This document shows positions 10,501-20,358 of a stretch of 23,873 nt of DNA, in pieces. Made by a program: the position numbers and the translations under genes. A model generated the notes under the pieces. The model ran no database searches. It saw nothing but the letters and a program-made list of their open reading frames with translations, and was not told the DNA's origin. Each line of letters begins with the position of its first letter. The first letter of the stretch is position 1. The stretch spans positions 360,943 to 384,815 of the forward strand of contig WELB01000001.1 of assembly GCA_009602725.1 (NCBI GenBank), in the 5' to 3' direction. Origin of the DNA: Spirogloea muscicola (lineage: Eukaryota; Streptophyta; Zygnematophyceae; Spirogloeales; Spirogloeaceae).

Positions 10501-13346
10501 TGACACTGTATTGCACAACAGGGTAAACACAGTCTATAAGTTCTATGTGGGGATGATCCGTTTACCAGTTTCGGCCGCATTTCTTGCTCTTGAATTAGAA
10601 TTTTCAGCATCTTCATGTTTTCTCTTGACTGCGGAGATCAAGCATGCGTGACAAAGCTTATCAGTGTGGTTTACCTTGCATGCTTTTGCAGGCTTCGCTG
10701 TGCTGAAACTGGAGAGGAAAGTATAGAGAAAGAGACTGTGTACATGCTGAAGTGTCACATCTCTGCGGAGGTCAATTTCTTACAGGAGGGTCTGAAGCAG
10801 GTGCGGCTTGTTGACTGCAAAGCTACATCTGACGTGGAACCAACAAGTGCCTTAGCTATCTTTTAAACAGCATCTGAAATATACGTAACCAAGGGGCTCA
10901 GTAGTCTTGCCTTCTCCTAATTGTGGACTATAAGCTAGCCATGGGCTCTGCTCACATTCCCTTGAAGCTTCTGGCAGGGCTTGAAGGATGAAGTGGAGAA
11001 GAACTCTGCCCAACTAGGCCGTAGTGCTGTATTCAAGAGAGACTCACTCATCAGTCGGTTGCCAAAGTGAGTTGAAGTGAAATATCGAGCCTAACGTAAT
11101 GTGTGCGTCCCTTGTTTTACTCTTTGAATGTCAGGCCTTGTTACTGTTACACTAATAGTATTATCATATTGCCTGCTTGCAGACTGGAGTTTCTTAAGCC
11201 TGGCAAGCTTTTGTCAAATGTAGGAGCTTTCGAGTCACAGCAGCAACATGCACTACATTATGCATGTCAACTGAAGAAGTCCTGGCTCGCGAGACAACTA
11301 AACAATTATACAATGTTCCTGAGTCAACTTTACTTGCTATGCTTGCAGGTACTTGACTGTCCAGTTTGTGCGCTTCTTCTGGAAGAGAGAATCTCAGCAA
11401 AAGGCCAAGATACTGCGAGTAAGATTGTAATCTGCAGATAACTACCATGATTGCCTTTATTTGCAAGTGCTTCAAGAATGTAATCTGGCAGTTGCAAGAC
11501 CGAGTTTGCACAGACACACAGTCGCAAATGAGATTTTACGCTCATGAAAGAATGTTGTGTTTGGCTGCAGAAAGTCGGGTACCCACTAGTACTTGACATC
11601 TATGCTTTCTGCACAGAGGAGCTGAAGGAGGCCCTTACTGAGCCGCGAAAGGTACTATTATCTGTAATGCTTTGACGTAGCAATGCAAGACAGTTACACG
11701 TCACATTTGCACCTATGTAATCAGTGTCCTGCAAGCACTTGATAAGCAGATTCTTGGGGTGCCCACTCTCAGCTTGTCTCTGTTCCACACACAGGGAGAA
11801 ATCAAGTACAGCTGCGGATGATTGCCCTACCGCATTGGTGGAGAATGCACTGGCTGCCTGTACGCACTGCTGGTGTAGCGTTGCTCCTGCACTTATCAGC
11901 CATCTTTGCTGGTCTGTGTAGGCCGCGGTGGCTGAGGACGAACGGAAGGCTGGTTTGGAGAAGGCCACCAGTAATGGCAAGGTGGTTGGCCATGATGCAA
12001 GCAAGGATGTGGAGGCAACGCGCGCATCAAGTGGTGCAGTGCCAGAGGCGGCTGCCCAGGCTGATATCTCCACTTCCATGGAAGCTGATGTTAACATGGC
12101 TGATAGCAAGGTAACATCATCACCCCTCCAGGTGTCGCATACGTCTCTTGGTGTCAGAAGTAGCTATACGACCTGTGCTCCCAAGGTTAACTAACGGACT
12201 TGGCAGAAAGGACAGTTGAGAGGTCAACCTTTGTGGCCAGGCATGTCTCAGGTCCTGTCACGCAGTAAATCTGTGTAAGCATGCGGGTATTAGAAGCAGT
12301 ATTCGACAAAGCTCTGAAATATCAGGAAGGTCTCTGTTGCTCGTTCTGACCCGCTCACTGCTTGCTTGCACGTCATCAGGAGTCAGATAGGCCCACAACA
12401 TCATTCACCAACGGTGAAGGCTCTTCGCAAGGTACCAATCTGGTTATTGAAGTTTTATCATCTGTAGTGCAAAGTTTTGCAGCTTCCCTCCGTCATCTTG
12501 CTGCTAATGGACATCTCATATTTCGATGTTTAGGGTGTGCACCTAGGAGCACAGCGTGAGGCTTCTTGAAGCCCATTCTTATGTGCCTGTTATTCAACTG
12601 AGAGCCAGTGATTGGCAAAATCAGGGTCATGTACAGTGAAGGCACGGTGGTCTGACTTGGTTGGCATGGTGCTGTGGGTGGATGTGCTCAGCAACATTAT
12701 CAGGCGTTGAGGAAGAGAAGCGCTTAACGGGAATGTATGACCTTGTGTCTGTCCTCACCCACAAGGGACGGAGTGCTGATTCTGGGCACTACGTGTCATG
12801 GGTCAAGCAAGAGAGTGGTATGCAACACTGCCATCTCAGGACCTATGGAGGCTCCTCTTATGCTTGTTCGCTGTTGACCAAGCACAAGCATTTTCATGAA
12901 ATTTGAGTGAAGGTTAGCAAATGCAAGAATGAGGAAGCTGCACAGGTCTCTGCATTCTGTGGGCAAAGCTGTTCAAGGATCTCATTGATTAACTGCAGTC
13001 TGAGGGCTTGTGAGCAGGCACATGGGTGAATTACACCGATGAGAAGCTGTTCCCCAAAAAGGACGATGACATTGTGCGTCTATCAGGGGGAGGTACTTGT
13101 CCTGCACTTGCTGTTCCAGACGCCCATGGCATCCTGTTCAAAGTCTCATTTCCAGCCAAATTTATGGGCTATGAAACACATCAGCAGATGCGCCATCTAC
13201 AATTGCTATACATCCTCTTACCATGTCACTTGCCAACCCTGTGTGGGCAAGCATCACTGACTTGTATGTCAATGGTACTCCTGGCAGGGGACTGGCATAT
13301 GGCGTATATTCTTCTGTACAAGGCGCGGCTAGCACCAGCAGAGTGA
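7529..13346 (+). CDS. UBP6: UBP6/USP14-type proteasome-associated ubiquitin hydrolase with atypical active site
   Basis: Family role: docks on the proteasome base through an N-terminal ubiquitin-like domain and removes ubiquitin from substrates. Eighteen exons: 7529-7538, 7993-8138, 8377-8412, 8585-8695, 8939-9042, 9318-9438, 9565-9627, 9929-10014, 10343-10390, 10692-10800, 10978-11066, 11349-11418, 11571-11651, 11922-12110, 12380-12431, 12704-12817, 13018-13092, 13288-13346. Phases join throughout, giving 520 residues (Arabidopsis UBP6 is about 480). The UBL is residues 1-75 (FALTGVAPERQKIMVKGG). The Cys box at 107-117 reads GLINLGETCYM, with Cys115 and the oxyanion Asn110 kept. Next come QQDAEECW (about 196-203), YLTVQFVRFFWKRE and the His box SADSGHYVSW (His467). 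The usual triad Asp position is Thr483 (YTDEK). The C-terminus is GDWHMAYILLYKAR. Exon 1 has only ten bases, but G|TG across intron 1 restores VSVKWQK as in plants. Residues 359-440 are a variable linker. Confidence 0.95.
7643..7677 (+). repeat. Strong 16-bp hairpin in UBP6 intron 1
   Basis: Left arm 7643-7658 and right arm 7662-7677 pair at 15 of 16 positions around a 3-base GGA loop; the only mismatch is A7648/C7672. In the intron RNA this would be a stable stem-loop about 105 bases after the first donor. Confidence 0.85.
10200..10246. repeat. Purine tract with ambiguous base in UBP6 intron 8
   Basis: GAGGGAGG repeats followed by a long G run, with an N at 10223. The N shows the assembly was uncertain here. 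The tract lies inside the intron between exons 8 and 9, so the coding sequence is unaffected. Confidence 0.85.
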
Positions 13347-13414
13347 CTATGCTGTGCAGATTACTGCTGCTTGCCTCCTTCAAGAGGCTTCATTGTACTT
13401 TCTGGCAGACATAG

Positions 13415-13812
13415 TTTGAAGCCCCAGCTGGGGCTCCATTGATCCATCCCGAGAGTGTGTCGATGGTCATGGAAATATGGTTGGGCAATGGCAACTTTAC
13501 TGCTGGGTGGCTTTTACTAGTCTTAACTTTGTGTGCTGGCTCACGCTACCGGGTGCTCAATCTGCTGCCCACACAATAGGCATATTGCGCACACAGGTCT
13601 TGTTGCTGCTTGAGAGCCCTGAGCGATGAAAAGAATCAGGCAAATAAAGTGACATCTAGTGATGTTGCAGCCAATCCATTTCTTAAGGTCAGCGGTGTTG
13701 AGGCTTGCTCAATGTGGTGGCTAAGACCTGCAAGCATGAACACTGCTAACCTCCTGTTTGGTGGCAGCAGTCTGGAGGTCATCTGTCTGAATACATCAGC
13801 AAGCAGCTCTGA
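13415..13812 (+). CDS. Possible small unrecognised gene or exon fragments (speculative)
   Basis: Three pieces on the + strand read like coding sequence with plausible splice signals. One starts at 13415 after a TAG acceptor (FEAPAGAPLIHPESVSM...). One spans 13597-13687 between CAG and GTCAGC and contains DEKNQANKVTSSDVAANPF. One spans 13768-13812 after GGCAG, in phase with the second, ending SGGHLSEYISKQL and a TGA. I recognise no family and found no convincing start codon. The minus strand over the last piece is also open (ELLADVFRQMTSRLL), so this could equally be antisense of unseen exons of the LHW-like gene, or 3' UTR of UBP6. Confidence 0.2.
13420..13435. repeat. 16-bp perfect palindrome in UBP6 3' region
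   Basis: AGCCCCAGCTGGGGCT is its own reverse complement and lies 74 bases after the UBP6 stop. Confidence 0.85.
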
Positions 13813-13860
13813 GCCAACTAGCTAAGTTGCCATGGGTCGACCTGTGTGCATTGGGAGTCT

Positions 13861-13904
13861 GATAATGAAGTAGACTTCTGATGATAATGAAGTGGACTTC
13901 TGAT
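13861..13904. repeat. 22-bp tandem duplication
   Basis: Two adjacent 22-base copies (13861-13882, 13883-13904) differ at one position (A versus G in GAAGTAGAC/GAAGTGGAC). Confidence 0.9.
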
Positions 13905-14010
13905 GACCAGGCTGATTTAGGAGAAGGGCTACAGAAAAGTGCAGGTGATAGCAGAGGTTTGTGTCATCTCTACAGTTTCGTATCTTCTATGTTATTGTGG
14001 GCCAAAGTGA

Positions 14011-14015
14011 TGTAA
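14011..14015 (+). terminator. Possible TGTAA polyadenylation signal for UBP6
   Basis: TGTAA is the usual green-algal poly(A) signal, and this is the first copy downstream of the UBP6 stop in the sense direction. It would imply a 3' UTR of about 680 bases ending just at the LHW-like stop. A second TGTAA lies at about 14251 inside an intron of the opposite gene. A five-base match is weak evidence. Confidence 0.2.
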
Positions 14016-14025
14016 CAGGCGCCAG

Positions 14026-17000
14026 CTACTGCCAAGTGATGGCCGGCATGGCTGCGGTACCCTGTATGGCCTGGTGGCTGTTTGTGCGCAGGTGGTTGAG
14101 CGTGCGCTCCAGCAGATCGGACAGCGGCATCTACAAGGTGAGCTCAGGCCAAATGGCACGCACTCTTAGCAGCTCACCCATGCACTAGCAAGGATGTACA
14201 CGAAATGCACAGGTACAATCTTCATGATCACATTTGTCAGCTGGTCATGCATGTAAACATCCTGGTCATCGTGTCACTTAGGCGATACATGGTTAGTCCT
14301 GGACTGGCCCCTTGGGATCGGTGCCCACCTCGGCGCCGTCGGGGAAGTGGTCACGCAGCTGACTGATCTGCTGCTGCAGCACGGAGCTGGCCTGCCGCAG
14401 CTTCTGGACCAGCAGCTTGCTTTTGTCCTCCCCTGCATTATCGCCACCCTCGCCCGCCAGCTCTGCTGCAAAAGGAGGAGGCGAAGGAGCGGCTGCGAAG
14501 GGCAGCATCTGCTGGTCAACTTGGGGCTGCAGGACCTTCTCACCATCCTCCACAGGCGCAGCCTTCTGCTGCTCCTGCTTCTTGGCTTGACTTATCAACT
14601 GCGCCGGAGTCGCGAGAGGCTCCGATATTGGTGCTGCAAGCATCGCCACGTTGCCGCCTGCTGGCGATCTGCTGCTCTGCAGCAGGTTGGACCAGTCGTC
14701 CGAGGTCATGTGGCTGTCCACCAGCTGGCGTGACGGCGTGACGAAGCCCTGGATCTGCCACATGAGACCGAGCTGCGTCGGTGACAGGGTCCCTCCGCCT
14801 GGGAGCGGCGAAGGCATCGGCCAGCCGCCGCCGAGCTCGTCCAGGAACCCAGACAGGCCTCCAAGTGGGGATGCTGGTGACGGCAGCAACGCCTCGTGCA
14901 GCATGGCGGCCGGCATGCCAGGCACCGGCTCAGTGCAAGCTGGCGGCGGCAAGCACAGAGGCTCGTTGCCCACTGCGGCAGCGCCACCGGGGATGACCAG
15001 CTGCGCGGGCCGCCGAGGAGGTGTCCCGCCTTGGTCCGAGTCGGAGCTGGAGCCCCCGGGGCTCGTGGAGCGCGGCGGAAAAGCAGCGTCGGCGCTGCCA
15101 CTGCTGCCACCACCTTGGCGGCTGTCCTGCTCCAGCAGAGGGCTGTTGACTGCGGCAGAAGGTGGGAACATGAAGCTGGAGCTCGGTTGTGTTGGCTGCT
15201 GCGGAGTCAGGTGCGTCGTGGAGGATGACTCGGAGAAGATGGAGGGGCCGCCGTGCAGCGGCGCAGGCGTGAAGGAGAAGCTCATGTGGTCAAGCGACGG
15301 TGGGGAGAACAGCATGAGCTCCGAGATACAGTCGGCGGAGAAGTCCTCCTCAGTTGGCGGCGTTGCCTCTGACGATTGGCCTGGAGCGGTGCCGGCGATG
15401 GCCTTGGCCAGCGTGGCAGGCTTGGCGCTGGCGAGACGGGAGGGGTGGAAGGGGAATGGCGATGCGGACTGAGGCGACTCAAGGTCGTAAGCTTCGACGA
15501 GCGTCAGGCCGGGGTGGATCGGCTTCAGCTTCGGCTGCTGCATGCTGCCATCCTCCACCTTCACCATAGATTTTGGCGACTGGATGACAGCGTTGTGGTC
15601 AACGAGAAAGCTCGGGTGGGCCACTGCCGTCGTGGGTGGTTGGACCATCAATGGTAGGGCCACATGCACTGTGGGCGCCATGTGGGTGGGGTAGGACATC
15701 GCTGTTGGCTGCGGCAGGTCGAACTTCTCCAACGGCAGCATTCGCGGCAGCTGCGCCGTGTCAAAGCTCGAGCGCCGCCGCTTGTCGCTGGCCAGCGAGA
15801 GCTTGCGCATTGACGGCGAGAGCAGGTCCCCGAGGAAGTCCTGGCTGTCGCGTGCGGCGCCGTCGCCGCTGCCACCTTGTGGTTGACCTACCAGGGAGGC
15901 CCCCTTGGCGAAGCTGCTGCAATTGCCAGCGGTTGCTGCGCTGCTGCCATGCAACCCAGCTTGGAGCAGCTTTGCAGCCATCCTCGCCTCGGCGCTGTCC
16001 GTGAGGTCCAGGCTGGTGGAGCGGCGGCCGCCACGGCTGCCTCGCGACCGCGGTGGGCTGCTCCCGCTCCTGCTCCTGGAGGCCACCCTAGTAAGCTCCG
16101 GGTGGAGCTCTGCATCAACTGTGTCCGCCAAGTCCGCATCACCTGCTGTAGGCATAGCCTGTTGGCACTGTTGCGGTGACTTGCCTGAACGCACAGAGAC
16201 GGCCGCGGCTCCTCGCTTCTGCCCTGGTCGCTTCTGGCCAATCAAGCGTTGTGCAACATTGCGCAGCGACTCAAGTGTGGCCTTCTTCACTGACTGCACC
16301 TTGCTGGCCTTGGTTACTGGTTCCTCCTTCACATGCACAGTGCCTGCCATTGCCGCCCCCGGCAGACCTTGGCTGCTGCTGTGTAAGCCATCCCAGCTGC
16401 AAGGATTGATGGGCATTGCGACCAACTGCGTGCCGCGCACTTTGCTTTCACCTGCGGCGCCGAGGAAGTCCGCATTAGCTTCCCCTGGAGCGCCGCCACC
16501 TGATGCAAGGTCCCAGCGCCCTGTATAGCAGAGAATCGAACATAGTCACACTCCCAGCTATCCCGGTCATAATTCCAGACTATCTGCTTAACACTGACAT
16601 GATGCTCAATGATCTGCTGCCCAGAGCTTACTGACAAGGTCTATAAGTGGCATATGTGGTCAAAGGAATGGGGGTTCCTGAAGACATACTCTGGCCAGGC
16701 TGCATCTGTGTGGTCAGCTGCCCTGTGGGCTGCTGTTTTGGGCTCAGCCCTGATCGAGCCAGGGTATGCTCCTCCATGTTGTTGAGGGCCTGGAAAAGGT
16801 CTCGCACGTGCTGCACCAGTGACGCATTCGGAGGCAGCTGCGCAAGTGGCAGTGAGACGTGGAACAGGCTGTCAGATGTTCCGCTCTAGGACATTGTCAC
16901 AGGCCACCAGGGCTACTCGAGGCTGCGACTATTACACCTGCCTGTCGTTGCAACATGTGGCAGTGTTCTTGGGCTGCACACAAGGACCATATGGTTGTTG

Positions 17001-18858
17001 GCGAGCGAGGACTTGCGAACCCGGTTGCAAGGCCACAGGTGTCAGGCTAAGGGTTAGGCCTGCTTACCATGCAGCAGGAGCCGAGCTGCAGCACGCCTTG
17101 GGCAACTGAGATGCCAGCAATTGTCTGGGATGACAAGGTATCGCTTGGCTGTCAGTGCAATATGCATGCCACTGCTGGGCCAAGAGCAGTTTTGCATCTC
17201 GCAGGCCCACCGGACATCAGAATTTGCGCCTGGTCTTCAAGATGAGCAGCGCTTGGGCGCCTTCACGGGGATCGTACCTGGATGCCAGCGTCAAACTGCT
17301 CCTGCCACCCTGCAGGGTACTGCACATTGCGAGGTTGGCAAGCTCACGAGTAGCATTCTCAGACGTCATGACACATCAACTGATGTTCGTTGGCATTGCC
17401 CAAGGGTGCTTGCTAAGCGCAAGGAAGAGAGATGCAAAGGGGCCGCTTATACCTGCTCCGGAAGGCCGTCCAAGCCATTATTTGAGGCGGCAGCCTGCTC
17501 CAGGTCCTTCTTGTGCACCCACTGGTAGCTGCCATGAGCGGCCACCTTCCCAATCAACCTGCACGCTTCGATCAATAAGCAGCGGCATGAGCTCCGCATG
17601 AGGCCACTCACGAGTACTGCAAGACATCACATGTTGCGACTGCTGCCGCGGCACTTGCTGTACAGGAAACCAACAGGGAATGAGCCAGCTCGCCAGTTGT
17701 GACTGCCAGATGGCCGCACCCATCGTTGCAGTTATACAGCTGGTAGGGCATGCGGCCAACTCCTCAGAGAGCTTTGCTGGGTCAACGGTGCTGAATTCCT
17801 TGGGGGACAGGCGCCAGTTATTAAGGGAGTAGAAGCCATCCTCCCACATGAGTACCCTGCGAGTGGTGCTCAGCCGAGCCGGGCCGTAGGCAGCACAAAA
17901 TTCAATATTTGCGAAAAGATGGAGCAGAGTGAGTGTCTGCTTCAAACATCTCTCATACTACTGCAGTCAGGCCGACTATCTAACATCTGCCTCTCGAGGC
18001 CTCGCACAGCCAGGGAGCAAGGCCAGCAGAAGCCTCCATGCCGCGTCTGTGCTTGTCACAATTAATGACAATTGCAACCTCTCACGGACGTTATCCATCC
18101 AGATATGCTGCAGCGTTGTGATTACCAGCCTCTCCTCGCCAGCAGGCAACAAGGCTGGATTGAGCAGGCTTCAGACAGCCAGGTACATACAGGTAGAGGG
18201 ACTGAGTGTGCACTCACCAGCCCTGCTCCCGAGCTTGGGCACCACTGAGACTGCCCAGGGCCGACGGATCCGAAGTCCTGCGGCGGCGACATAGGGGGTA
18301 CAGCTCTGAGGGCCATCAGACATGGCCGGGCTGCGTACCGCTGCTTTGGCCACGTCTTGACCGCGCGGCCTGATGCCTGCTCTACGTCCTCCGCTGTGCC
18401 GTCCTGCCTTCCGCTGGCGTGCTCGCTGCCCAGCAAGGCAAACACCATTCCGGCCCCTGTTTCCATCACAGGAGCCGTTGCCGCACCGTAGAGGCCTTCT
18501 GCTGCACACCCCGTCGAGCGGCGTAACAAGCGATGCACGGAGTGGGCGGGGCGCTGGCAGCACCGCTGCCCATTGTCACTGACCAGACGACGGCGACGAC
18601 GTGCCCTCGACACTTAAGTTTTCCTTGAGCAATTGAGTTGGAGCGGGGGACGGGAACAGCAGAAAGGCGGGAGAACGGCGGTCGAAGGGAAGGAGGGGGT
18701 AGTGATGCGTTTTCTCACTGGGGCATCGCGCGGGGCCGGAGGCGCCAGAAGACGGCGTACGCCCAGCCGGAGGAGCGGCAGAGGCCGGCGAGCACGTCGT
18801 GCAGCTGCTGCGGGCGAGCGGGGCCCGGCGCGGCCTCGTCCATGGCGCCGTCCATCAT
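14026..18858 (-). CDS. LONESOME HIGHWAY-like bHLH transcription factor (bHLH-MYC_N domain plus C-terminal HLH)
   Basis: Probable transcription regulator of the plant LHW class. Exons (minus): 18858-18719, 17856-17720, 17558-17453, 17301-17278, 17124-17068, 16837-16636, 16520-14329, 14130-14026, about 987 residues. Residues 17-185 follow the bHLH-MYC_N domain of LHW in order: LHDVLAGLCRSSGWAYAVFW, VLMWEDGFYS, MPYQLYNCNDG joined to LIGKVAAHGSYQWV, EQFDAGIQ joined to TIAGISVAQGVLQLGS, then LVQHVRDLFQAL. Spacing matches LHW almost exactly. Residues 224-920 are disordered, rich in Ser, Pro and Gly, with VKEEP and VKVED (SUMO-site-like) and RRRSS. The HLH is split: helix 1 QQISQLRDHFPDG ends exon 7 and helix 2 MPLSDLLERTLNHL opens exon 8, in register with LHW. 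The basic region is poor. Exon 2 has an apparent frameshift at about 17761-17762. No C-terminal ACT-like domain was found. Intron 1 (about 860 bases) contains open frames I regard as chance. Confidence 0.85.
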
Positions 18859-19820
18859 GGCCGGCCACAGCCCCGCCGGCGCCGCCGCGGAGCCCGCCGG
18901 GCGAGGCGGGCGGGCTCAGGGCATGATGGGCTGGCCAGCGGCGGCGGCGCGGAGAGGGAAGCGGAGACGGCAATGCAGATGGGAGGGCCGCCTGCAGTGC
19001 CGGAGGCGCGGGCGTGCACGGCAAGCTGGGCGGCGCGGGCGGGAGGACGGGGGGCCGCGGGGGCGAAGGTGAGCTTGCGAGTCCGGGGAACGGCCCGAGT
19101 GGCCAATACGAACGGCAAGCCCATCTGGTGACGTACGTCTAACCCCTCTGCACATCGACCCGCCCGGTTTCCATTTCCCAGGGTGGCGCAACAGGGCGGG
19201 CCTGGTAGGTGGCGCGCCCTGGCCGGCGGCCCCGTTCCCACGCACCTCCGAGAGCGCCAGCCTGGCAGGGCGGGCGCCCTTGTGGCAAGGCTTGCGGCCT
19301 CGATGCAGCCACGCTGGACAGGCCGCGTCCTACGTGGGCGTGCCCGGCCCATGAGGCGGTCGGCGGCCCCACTTGCCTGACGGTCAGCTTTGGCGCCACG
19401 CCATCGGCCGAGGAGCCCGGGGGTCTGGCCTCCCCACCCGCCGGAGGCACCCGTCGGAGAGCTACCTGGGTGCAACCGCCGTCAGGACGGCGTGGAAGAT
19501 TCAGCACCACCTCCTCCGCTGGCCCCGCCTGCGAGCACCCCGCGCGCTCGGCCTCGCACTTAATCAGGAAGCTAGCTGGATGTCGCCCGGCCCGCAGCCC
19601 GGACCCGTACTGGGCGGGCGTGCCGAGAACGCGGCCGCCCCGCCCCCGTGCTCGCGGCCGCGGGCCCCCCGATCCGCGGCCCGGGATATCCTCACCCGCC
19701 ATGCTCCCTGCCCTCCTGCCCACGACTCCTGATCCGCCGCATCCGCCCGCCCCGCTTCTCCGCGCCCCTCATGCACGGCGGTGCCTGGCCAGCCGAGACG
19801 GACGCTCTTCCAGAAGATGG
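18859..19820. other. Very GC-rich block upstream of the LHW-like gene; no supported gene
   Basis: From about 18860 to 19800 the sequence is visibly far richer in G and C than the rest of the window, with many CG dinucleotides. The part next to 18858 must contain the promoter and 5' UTR of the LHW-like gene. Overlapping frames of about 190-220 codons are open on both strands (+ 19209-19877; - 19139-19723), as expected from such composition. Their proteins are Arg/Pro/Gly/Ala-rich with no motif I recognise. It may be an extended CpG-rich promoter, an old insertion, or foreign DNA. Confidence 0.5.
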
Positions 19821-19823
19821 GCG

Positions 19824-20104
19824 ATGGCTGTGAGAGGCCAGCCCAAAGGCCTGAAATGTACAAGGTCTCAATGGTAAAGGAAGTGAGGAGCCCATCCCAA
19901 GGGGGCGAGGGCTTCAAAAAGCCGGCCCGAAAGGGATGGACGTGGCCAGCGGAGCCGGGGAGAAGCTTTGCCCCCGAGGGCCATGGCCTTGGACGAGGAG
20001 CAGCTCTTTCACGGGGGGCGGGGGCTGTGAAAAGCTTGCCCACAAGAGGACACAAGGTCCGACGGAGCCCGAAGACATGGAAAGCCAGCCCAGAGTGGCC
20101 AGCT
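19824..20104 (+). repeat. Cluster of degenerate hairpin repeats (GGCTG...CAGCC type), left
   Basis: About six imperfect units share the pattern GGCTGTGAAAAGCC-GCCC-AAAGG. They lie near 19824-19850, 19879-19907, 19909-19940, 19957-19982, 20022-20050 and 20075-20100. Several can fold into a short hairpin, for example GGCTG with CAGCC in the first and GGCTT with AAGCC in the third. Similar single units occur at about 20820-20845 and 21741-21770, and an inverted cluster lies near 23226-23297. Confidence 0.5.
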
Positions 20105-20112
20105 GAGGGCTT

Positions 20113-20212
20113 TTATCACATTCTTTGGTATCTCTTACTATGATGTCCACCAGATTAGAATCTTATCAAATTCTTTGGTATCTCTTTCTATGATGTCCAC
20201 CAGATTAGGATC
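20113..20212. repeat. Two-copy 50-bp tandem repeat
   Basis: Units 20113-20162 and 20163-20212 have identical length and differ at only three positions. They are AT-rich (core TTCTTTGGTATCTCTT), unlike the GC-rich sequence to the left. Confidence 0.95.
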
Positions 20213-20340
20213 GCGCATGTATGCGATTGCAGCTGAAATTGCACTTGCTGGTCAACATATCTGCAGACGCGTTACCCTGTAAGGGATTGAACATAGATAC
20301 TTATGTGCATGCATCAAGGTCATCAGAGTATAGTGCTTGT

Positions 20341-20358
20341 CCTCAATGCTCATTGAGG
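20341..20358. repeat. 8-bp-arm perfect inverted repeat
   Basis: CCTCAATG at 20341-20348 and CATTGAGG at 20351-20358 are exact reverse complements around CT. Confidence 0.85.

Larger units (their letters stand above)
13347..14025. other. Spacer between convergent UBP6 and LHW-like genes
   Basis: Holds both 3' UTRs. It has a 16-bp palindrome (13420-13435), a 22-bp tandem duplication (13861-13904) and coding-like fragments, described separately. If the LHW-like gene has further 3' exons (land-plant LHW carries a C-terminal ACT-like domain not seen here), they would lie on the minus strand in this stretch; I could not place one. Confidence 0.5.

Noticed and set aside
14092-14137. Plus-strand exon-like segment (VVERALQQIGQRHLQ) with good splice borders
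   Set aside because: It is the antisense of the LHW-like helix 2 exon, which has clear homology on the minus strand.
14293-14328. Reading the LHW-like protein as ending at the TAA at 14293, hence a MYC_N protein without HLH
   Set aside because: A GTGGGC donor at 14328 and a TTGTAG acceptor at 14131 join helix 1 to LLERTLNHL in exon 8 at exactly LHW spacing, so the HLH is present.
18122-18613. Minus-strand open frame of 163 codons as an exon of the LHW-like gene
   Set aside because: Exon 1 (ends CA) joins directly to G-GTA-CTC at 17856 with matching phase and exact LHW spacing, so this stretch falls in intron 1.
19139-19877. Open frames of 194 (-) and 222 (+) codons in the GC-rich block
   Set aside because: Overlapping on opposite strands, Arg/Pro/Gly-rich, no recognised motif; expected from base composition.
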